Shown here: piece by piece, positions 58,612 through 64,000 of the stretch
Numbering within the stretch: the stretch's first letter is position 1
How the letters are laid out: each line of letters starts with the position of its first letter
Assembly (NCBI RefSeq): GCF_000813965.1
Contig: NZ_JWLI01000008.1
Span: 62,001 to 126,000, forward strand
DNA length: 64,000 nt
Reading direction: 5' to 3'
Source of the DNA: Leisingera sp. ANG-M7
Lineage (GTDB): Bacteria > Pseudomonadota > Alphaproteobacteria > Rhodobacterales > Rhodobacteraceae
Position numbers and translations under genes: made by a program
The notes under the pieces: generated by a model
Told to the model about the DNA's origin: nothing
What the model saw: only the letters and a program-made list of their open reading frames with translations
Databases searched by the model: none

Positions 58612-60351
58612 TCAGGCTTCAGCGGCATCTTCCAGGCGGAGCTGCGGGCTTTGGCGGCCGCCCCAGGTGTTGATTTCCAGCCGTCCGGCAAAGTGAAAGC
58701 GCGCACCGCCGTGGTCCAGCAGCCGCGGGCCCAATGCGGTGTCAAATGCGCCAAAGCAAATTGCGTCGACGCCGCCGCCCATACCGTCGCTAAGGGACAG
58801 TTTCAGGTGGCTTTCACCCACTTTCTTGGCAAAGCGCACCTGCAGGTCCGGCAGCGCATAGCGCGGGGCGGGGGCGCCGGCGCCGAACGGGCCTGCCTGC
58901 TCAATCTGTTCAATCAGATCCACGCTGGCAGCCCCTGGCATCAGGGCGCCGTCCAGTTTCAGATCTGCGGGGCCGCCTTCTCCTGCGCCCTGTTTTGCAA
59001 GGAGCTCGCTCAGACGCTTCATCGCGGGTTCCAGCTTGTCACGCATCACGGTGAGGCCCGCCGCCATCTTGTGGCCGCCGCCCTTGACCAGCAGCCCTTC
59101 TGCGACCAGCCGCTGGATGGAGGCGCCGAGGTCGACACCTGAAACCGATCGGCCAGAGCCCTTGCCCTCTTCACCGTCGAAGCCGATCACGACGGCAGGC
59201 CGGTTGGCGGCTTCTTTCAGGCGGGAGGCGACGATGCCGACCACGCCCGGGTGCCAGCCTTCGCCTGCCGCCCAAACCAGCGGGGCCTCCAGACCGCGCT
59301 CTTCCGCCTGCTCCAGCGCTGCGGCGCGCACGGCGTTCTCGATGTCGCGGCGTTCGGTGTTCAGCTGGTCCAGCCGTTCCGCCAGGGCGGCAGCTTCATG
59401 CGGATCGTTTGTGGACAGCAGCCGGGCACCCAAATCCGCCTTGCCGATGCGCCCGCCTGCATTCACCCGCGGTCCCAGCATGAACCCCAGGTGGTAGGTT
59501 GAGGGGGCCGAATCCATGCGCGACACATCTGCCAGCGCCACCAGGCCGGGCCGGTTGCGCGCACCCATCACCTTGAGGCCTTGGCGCACCAGCGCCCGGT
59601 TGGCGCCGATCAGCGGTGCAACATCCGCCACGGTGGCCAGTGCCACCAGATCCAGCAGCGACATCAAGTCCGGACCCTTGGCCCCTGCTTCGCGCAGCTG
59701 GCGGCCTGCTTCGACCAGCATCAGGAAGATCACGCCCGCTGCACAGAAATAACCCAGATCCCCGCTTTCGTCCTGCCGGTTGGGGTTCACCACTGCCACA
59801 CAGTCCGGCAGCGTCTCGCCGCCCAGGTGGTGGTCAAGCACGATCACGTCAGCGCCCTTGGCGGCCGCAATCGGCTCATGGCTCAAGGTGCCACAGTCCA
59901 CGCAGATAATCAGGTCATGCGCGGCGGCCAGTTCCTGCATTGCAGGCACATTGGGGCCATAGCCCTCGTCAATTCGGTCGGGGATATAGAGCGTCGCCTG
60001 CAGTCCCATCTGCCGCAGCCAGACCAGGAGCAGCGCGGCTGAGCTGCCGCCGTCGACGTCATAATCAGCAAAAACCGCAATCCGCTGCTTGTGCTGGACC
60101 GCTTCCAGGAACCGGGTAGCGGCGGCCTCCATGTCCTTCATCTCGCGCGGGTCGGGCAGCAGTTCTTTCAGCTTCGGTTCCAGAAAGCCCTTGGCCTCCA
60201 TCGCCGGCACGCCGCGCCGTGCCAGCACCTGGCATACAGAGCGGGGCAGGCCGGTCTGCTGCGCCATCATTTCGGAGGCACGGTCCACCTCAACCCCGGG
60301 GCCCACCCAGCGGCGTCCGGTCAAGGACTGCTCTACACCCAAAAAGTTCAT
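58612..60351 (-). CDS. recJ: Single-strand DNA exonuclease RecJ
   Basis: A 579-residue 5'-3' exonuclease for recombination and repair. DHH-family motifs: VFADYDVDGGSSAALLL (motif I), LIICVDCGT, VIVLDHHLGGETLPDCVAVVNPN (DHH), and GGGHKMAAGLT (DHHA1). ATG 60,351 is chosen to give the typical MNFLGVEQSLTGRRW start; the frame extends upstream without a better start. Follows glpX. Confidence 0.95.
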   Translation of the reverse strand: MNFLGVEQSLTGRRWVGPGVEVDRASEMMAQQTGLPRSVCQVLARRGVPAMEAKGFLEPKLKELLPDPREMKDMEAAATRFLEAVQHKQRIAVFADYDVDGGSSAALLLVWLRQMGLQATLYIPDRIDEGYGPNVPAMQELAAAHDLIICVDCGTLSHEPIAAAKGADVIVLDHHLGGETLPDCVAVVNPNRQDESGDLGYFCAAGVIFLMLVEAGRQLREAGAKGPDLMSLLDLVALATVADVAPLIGANRALVRQGLKVMGARNRPGLVALADVSRMDSAPSTYHLGFMLGPRVNAGGRIGKADLGARLLSTNDPHEAAALAERLDQLNTERRDIENAVRAAALEQAEERGLEAPLVWAAGEGWHPGVVGIVASRLKEAANRPAVVIGFDGEEGKGSGRSVSGVDLGASIQRLVAEGLLVKGGGHKMAAGLTVMRDKLEPAMKRLSELLAKQGAGEGGPADLKLDGALMPGAASVDLIEQIEQAGPFGAGAPAPRYALPDLQVRFAKKVGESHLKLSLSDGMGGGVDAICFGAFDTALGPRLLDHGGARFHFAGRLEINTWGGRQSPQLRLEDAAEA

Positions 60352-60368
60352 GTGTCTCACCCGTAAGC

Positions 60369-60399
60369 AAAGGCCGGACCCAATTGGATCCGGCCCTTT
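60369..60399 (-). terminator. Stem-loop between glpX and recJ
   Basis: GGCCGGATCC-AATT-GGGTCCGGCC (reverse strand, one mismatch) followed by TTT, in the glpX-recJ gap. It could terminate or attenuate transcription into recJ. Confidence 0.6.
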
Positions 60400-60440
60400 C
60401 ATCTTTCCTCAAATACTCCCGCCGGAGGCCGCGGCGCAAG
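60398..60440. repeat. Roseobacter-type intergenic repeat
   Basis: TTTCATCTTTCCTCAAATAC TCCCGCCGGAGGC is related to the reverse of 37,881-37,913 (shared TTCATCT...CC..AAATA...C.C..GG). Such repeats recur in roseobacter intergenic DNA by recollection. Confidence 0.5.
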
Positions 60441-60464
60441 CCGCTTCGCGGGCGCAGGGCACGC

Positions 60465-61451
60465 TCACTTCTGGTGCGGTTCCAGCGGCGTGCGGTAGGA
60501 CATGCGGCGCACCGAGCCGGTCTTGGAACGCATCAGGAGCGTAGTGGTCTCAACCCAGCCCGGGGTGCGTTTGATCGCAGGCAGCAGCGAGCCGCCGGTT
60601 ACGCCGGTGGCAGCAAAGATTACGTCCTGGGTGACCATTTCGTCGCGTGTGTAGATGCGGTCCAGATCGGTGATGCCGGCCTTGGCGGCGCGGCCCTTTT
60701 CATCGTCGTTGCGGAACAGCAGGCGGCCGAAGATCTGGCCGCCCATGCATTTCAGCGCGGCCGCGGCCAGAACACCCTCAGGAGCGCCGCCCTGGCCCAT
60801 GTACATATCGATGCCGGTGACATCGCTTTCGGCGCAATGCATGACGCCTGCCACGTCGCCGTCGGTGATCAGGCGGATGGCGGCACCGGTCTCACGCACT
60901 TCGGCGATCATCGCCTCGTGGCGCGGACGCTCCAAGATGCAGACGGTGATATCGGAGGGGGCGCAGCCCTTGGCGGCAGCCAGCGCCTCAACCCGCTCAC
61001 GCGGGGACATGTCCAGCGAGACGACGCCTTCGGCGTAACCCGGGCCGATTGCCAGCTTGTCCATATAAGTATCCGGCGCGTGCAGCATGGAGCCGCGCGG
61101 GCCCATGGCGATCACGGTCAGCGCGTTCGGCATGTCCTTGGCAGTCAGCGTGGTGCCTTCCAGCGGGTCCAGCGCGATGTCGACGCCGGGACCTTTGCCG
61201 GTGCCGACTTCCTCGCCGATGTACAGCATCGGTGCTTCGTCGCGCTCGCCTTCACCGATTACCACGACGCCTGCGATATCCAGCAGGTTCAGCTGCTCGC
61301 GCATCGCGTTGACCGCGGCCTGGTCGGCGGCCTTTTCGTCGCCGCGGCCGATCAGCGAGGCAGAGGCCAGCGCGGCTTGTTCAGCAACGCGGGCGAGGCC
61401 CAGCGACAGCATGCGGTCATGAAAAGGCGCGTCAGAGGTGTTCGAAGTCAT
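60465..61451 (-). CDS. glpX: Class II fructose-1,6-bisphosphatase GlpX
   Basis: A 328-residue gluconeogenic phosphatase. Metal and substrate motifs: GVVVIGEGERDEAPMLYIGEEVG, VDIALDPLEGTTLTAKDMPNAL and GGAPEGVLAAAALKCMGGQ. Adjacent hom upstream and recJ downstream is a common Rhodobacteraceae order. Confidence 0.95.
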   Translation of the reverse strand: MTSNTSDAPFHDRMLSLGLARVAEQAALASASLIGRGDEKAADQAAVNAMREQLNLLDIAGVVVIGEGERDEAPMLYIGEEVGTGKGPGVDIALDPLEGTTLTAKDMPNALTVIAMGPRGSMLHAPDTYMDKLAIGPGYAEGVVSLDMSPRERVEALAAAKGCAPSDITVCILERPRHEAMIAEVRETGAAIRLITDGDVAGVMHCAESDVTGIDMYMGQGGAPEGVLAAAALKCMGGQIFGRLLFRNDDEKGRAAKAGITDLDRIYTRDEMVTQDVIFAATGVTGGSLLPAIKRTPGWVETTTLLMRSKTGSVRRMSYRTPLEPHQK

Positions 61452-61607
61452 ACCGGAAATCCTGTCTCAACGGGTCAGAAGTGAATGGGCGTTTCAAGCC
61501 GAATAGCGCGGGGCGGGGCTGGCTCGCAAGAGGCGATAGGGGGCACGGCGGCAGGAAATCCCAGCCGCAGCGCTGTAAACTGCCATTTTTTGCCGGTTTC
61601 GGCCGGC

Positions 61608-62894
61608 TCAGACCTCTTCGATGCGCAGTGCAACGGGGGTGCCGTCGACCACGTCGGTGGCGGTGAGACCTTCCAGTGCAACGTCAAGAGTGGCGCGGGT
61701 GCATTTGTGGGTGACGAACAGCACCGGTGCCACCGGCGCCTTGTGGCTGTACTGGCGCATGCGGTCGATGGACACGCCGGCCTCGCCCAATATCGCGGCC
61801 ACTTTGGCAAGTGCACCCGGTTTGTCCAGCAGGCCCATGCGCAGATAGAAGGGGGCGGGCAGGCCGGTTTGGGCGGCGGGCACGTCCTGCAAGGTGCTGG
61901 CGGGCTGGCCAAAGGTGGCAATGCGCAGGCCGCGGGCGAGGTCTAGGATATCGCCCATTACCGCGCTGGCGGTCGGGCCTTCGCCGGCGCCGGGGCCGCG
62001 CAGCACAACCTGCTCAATCGAGTCGCCCTCGATCACCACCATGTTGGTACCGCCTTCCAGCTGGCCCAGCGGCGAATTGTCGGGCACCAGGCAGGGCGAC
62101 ATGCGCTGCTCCAAACCGCGGGCGGTGCGCTGAGCCACGCCCAGCAGTTTGATGCGGTAGCCCATGTCTGCAGCAGCGCGGATGTCGTCCAGCTGAATGC
62201 GCTGGATGCCTTCCAGCTCCACCTTTTCAAAGGCCGGCTTGGTGCCGAAAGCAATGGAGGCCAGCAGCGCCAGCTTGTGGCCCGCGTCGATGCCGCCCAC
62301 GTCCAGGTTCGGGTCGGCCTCCAGATAGCCCAGGCGGCCGCACTCCTCAAACAGGGCGTTGTAGCCCTGACCTGTGGCCTCCATCTGGGTAAGGATGTAA
62401 TTGCAGGTACCGTTCATCACCCCCATGACGCGGGTGATTTCGTTGCCGGCCAGCCCTTCGGTCAGGGATTTGATCACCGGGATGCCGCCCGCAACCGCAG
62501 CCTCGAAGCGGATTACCCGGTCTGCAGACTCAGCCTGTTCCGCCAGCTCCTGGCCGTGGATGGCCAGCAATGCTTTGTTCGCAGTGACCACATCCTTGCC
62601 GGCCGCCAGGGCGGCTTCGGTCGCAGCTTTGGCCGCACCTTCGTGGCCGCCCATCAGCTCGACAAACACGTCAACGTCGCCGCGCACGGCCAGCGCCACC
62701 GGATCGGTCTCCCAGGCGTAGTCCTTGAGCGCCACGCCGCGGTCCTTGTTCGGATCGCGGGCCGAAACGGCGGAGATGACGACAGGGCGCCCGGTACGCG
62801 CCTCCAGCAGCGCTGCGTGGCGGCGGATGATCTTCACCACGCCGATGCCGACGGTGCCCAAGCCTGCGATCCCTAGGCGTAGCGGTTCTGTCAT
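61608..62894 (-). CDS. hom: Homoserine dehydrogenase
   Basis: A 428-residue NAD(P)H enzyme in threonine/methionine synthesis. Rossmann start (LGIAGLGTVGIGVVKII), homoserine motif (GVMNGTCNYILTQMEATGQGYNALFEECGRLGYLEADPNLDVGGIDAGHKL), and a C-terminal ACT domain (YLRMGLLDKPGALAKVAAILGEAGVSIDRM) for feedback control. AGGACC upstream of ATG. Confidence 0.96.
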   Translation of the reverse strand: MTEPLRLGIAGLGTVGIGVVKIIRRHAALLEARTGRPVVISAVSARDPNKDRGVALKDYAWETDPVALAVRGDVDVFVELMGGHEGAAKAATEAALAAGKDVVTANKALLAIHGQELAEQAESADRVIRFEAAVAGGIPVIKSLTEGLAGNEITRVMGVMNGTCNYILTQMEATGQGYNALFEECGRLGYLEADPNLDVGGIDAGHKLALLASIAFGTKPAFEKVELEGIQRIQLDDIRAAADMGYRIKLLGVAQRTARGLEQRMSPCLVPDNSPLGQLEGGTNMVVIEGDSIEQVVLRGPGAGEGPTASAVMGDILDLARGLRIATFGQPASTLQDVPAAQTGLPAPFYLRMGLLDKPGALAKVAAILGEAGVSIDRMRQYSHKAPVAPVLFVTHKCTRATLDVALEGLTATDVVDGTPVALRIEEV

Positions 62895-63009
62895 GGCTGG
62901 AGGTCCTTTGTCCGAAACTTGTCCGCACCGCCTTAGCGGGTTCGGCGCAGGCGTGCAACGCCGCCGCGGAACAAGGCACGGCAGTGCGGGCAGGAATACC
63001 GCGGAGGGG

Positions 63010-63264
63010 TCAGAGTTCGGCGTTTTTGACGGCTTCAGCGCGGCGTTTCAGGCGGTCGCTTCGGGCATCCAGTTCTTCCTGCAGATCCTGGCTGGCCTGT
63101 TGCGGCGGATCCAGCGGTTCCAGCGCGTCATCCAGCGGCAGGAGGTCGGGGTAGTCCGCACCGCGCAGATCCGGGGTCAGCCGGTCCTCCAGCTCTGGCA
63201 CCCGGGTGCAGGCGGCTGCTGCCGTCACGGCCAGAAAAAATGCGATCCGTGTCCAAAACTGCAT
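63010..63264 (-). CDS. Small lipoprotein
   Basis: An 84-residue protein with a lipobox signal peptide (TRIAFFLAVTAAAACTRVPELEDRL; lipidated Cys about residue 18) and an acidic/helical tail. ATG 63,264 is preferred because upstream codons do not form a signal peptide. Function unknown. Confidence 0.7.
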   Translation of the reverse strand: MQFWTRIAFFLAVTAAAACTRVPELEDRLTPDLRGADYPDLLPLDDALEPLDPPQQASQDLQEELDARSDRLKRRAEAVKNAEL

Positions 63265-63402
63265 TGCCCAAACCCCATGCTCTGCTGGACCGGTTTTAGG
63301 AGGTCCGGCGGGCTGGCACAATTGAATTTCCGCGGCGGTTGGGGGATGTTCCTGCAGCCGCGGGCTGATAGAGGCTTGGGGCTGCGGCATTCGCTCTTTT
63401 TT

Positions 63403-63418
63403 CTGAACGTTCGTTCAG
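63403..63418. promoter_or_regulatory. TetR-type operator
   Basis: CTGAACG-TT-CGTTCAG is a perfect 16-bp inverted repeat 14 bases before the TetR start and upstream of the divergent lipoprotein, so it is the likely autoregulatory site. Confidence 0.8.
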
Positions 63419-63431
63419 TTATTGTCGCCAC

Positions 63432-64000
63432 ATGGCACGCACCCAAGGTTCCCACTCCGATATCACCGGCCCCCGCATCCGCGAGGCGGCCCTGCGGCTG
63501 TTTGCGCAGCATGGCTATGCCGCCGTCTCGATGCGCCAGATCGCCAAGGAGGTCGGCGTGCAGGCGGGCGCCCTGTACAATTACACGCCGGACAAGCAGA
63601 GCCTGCTATTCAACTTGATGGCGGGCCATATGGCAGAGCTGCAGGCGGCCTGGGATTCGGTGCCGCAGGCGGACAGTGCGCTGGAACGGCTGCGCGCCTT
63701 CACCGGCTTTCACATCCGCTTTCACCTGGAGCGTCCGGATGCGGTGTTCATCGCCTATATGGAGCTGCGCAACCTGACGGAGGAGAATTTCACCGTCATC
63801 GAATCGCTGCGCCGGGACTACGAGAACGGCGTGGAAGGGATCCTGAAACAAGGGGTCGAGCAGGGCGTGTTCGCCATTCCCGACACCAAGATCGCAACAC
63901 TGGCGGTGATTGCGATGCTGAACGGCGTCAACACTTGGTACCGCTCAGAGGGGCGGCTGTCGCTGGACGAGGTGGAGCGGGTCTATTGGGGCATGGTGCA
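63432..64000 (+). CDS. TetR-family regulator (3' end cut)
   Basis: The frame is open from ATG 63,432 to the window edge (189 codons). N-terminal helix-turn-helix: GPRIREAALRLFAQHGYAAVSMRQIAKEVGVQAGALYNYTPDKQSLLF, typical of TetR; then a helical ligand domain. A perfect dyad lies before the gene. Target genes are probably to the right of the window; related regulators often control acyl-CoA or aromatic breakdown. Confidence 0.9.
   Translation, partial: MARTQGSHSDITGPRIREAALRLFAQHGYAAVSMRQIAKEVGVQAGALYNYTPDKQSLLFNLMAGHMAELQAAWDSVPQADSALERLRAFTGFHIRFHLERPDAVFIAYMELRNLTEENFTVIESLRRDYENGVEGILKQGVEQGVFAIPDTKIATLAVIAMLNGVNTWYRSEGRLSLDEVERVYWGMV

Noticed and set aside
60219-61484. 421-codon forward frame opposite glpX
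   Set aside because: Shadow of glpX, which has all catalytic motifs on the reverse strand.

Overview
The window looks like chromosomal DNA of a marine Rhodobacteraceae of the Roseobacter group (Leisingera/Phaeobacter/Ruegeria-like). The GC content is high, the hom-glpX-recJ block is collinear beside a tRNA-Glu, ccoNOQP and NsrR-type genes are present, and two intergenic repeats match a type I recall from this family. Genus is an inference; no ribosomal RNA is present.

Positions 1 to about 35,687 are most of a temperate contractile-tailed prophage. Its left end (integrase and intact attachment gene) lies outside the window. Its right end is a displaced 3' fragment of a tRNA-Ser(UGA) gene at 35,630-35,687. 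The layout is lambda-like. A leftward early operon (1-3,777) carries a Dcm-type methyltransferase, ASCH-domain and hypothetical genes. The immunity region is 3,780-5,725. A rightward early/replication operon (5,725-11,488) has a Cro-like protein, an N6-adenine methyltransferase-like protein, a replication protein with iterons inside its gene, a DnaA domain-IV protein, a GapR-like protein, a DUF1064 nuclease and a Mor-like activator. A reverse-strand accessory cassette (11,567-12,905) and a resolvase with small genes (13,027-14,705) follow. Then come lysis genes (14,809-16,262), lambda-type packaging and head genes with a protease-capsid fusion (16,443-24,276), and a P2-type contractile tail (24,280-35,544) that includes the E/E' frameshift.

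The most striking feature is a complete LuxR/LuxI acyl-homoserine-lactone quorum-sensing pair (3,837-5,111). It lies between the CI-like repressor gene and the presumed left operators, which is the place lambda uses for rexAB, so the pair should be expressed in the lysogen. At least eight copies of one palindromic 16-bp site (consensus close to TCCANTTATAANTGGA) lie left of luxI, upstream of luxR and between the repressor and cro-like genes. The repressor has no self-cleavage domain. I infer a prophage-encoded, density-linked immunity or induction circuit.

Positions 36,066-48,686 are host catabolic and transport genes: a flavin monooxygenase-like protein, RidA, DUF1028, an aldehyde dehydrogenase, a LysR regulator, a dimethylamine/trimethylamine dehydrogenase-like flavoprotein, an ArgE/DapE-like amidohydrolase and a PotABCD-type ABC importer. 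Together they suggest uptake and breakdown of an N-methylated amine or polyamine-like compound.

Positions 48,902-58,265 form a nitric oxide and low-oxygen island: group III truncated haemoglobin, a DUF2189 membrane protein, ccoNOQP cbb3 oxidase, an NsrR-like regulator, then an operon under an NsrR-type palindrome with a CuA subunit, a heme-copper subunit lacking the helix-VI tyrosine (probable NO reductase), a SCO copper protein, a membrane protein and a formate/nitrite channel. The remainder is housekeeping: tRNA-Glu, recJ, glpX, hom, a small lipoprotein, and a TetR regulator cut by the window end.
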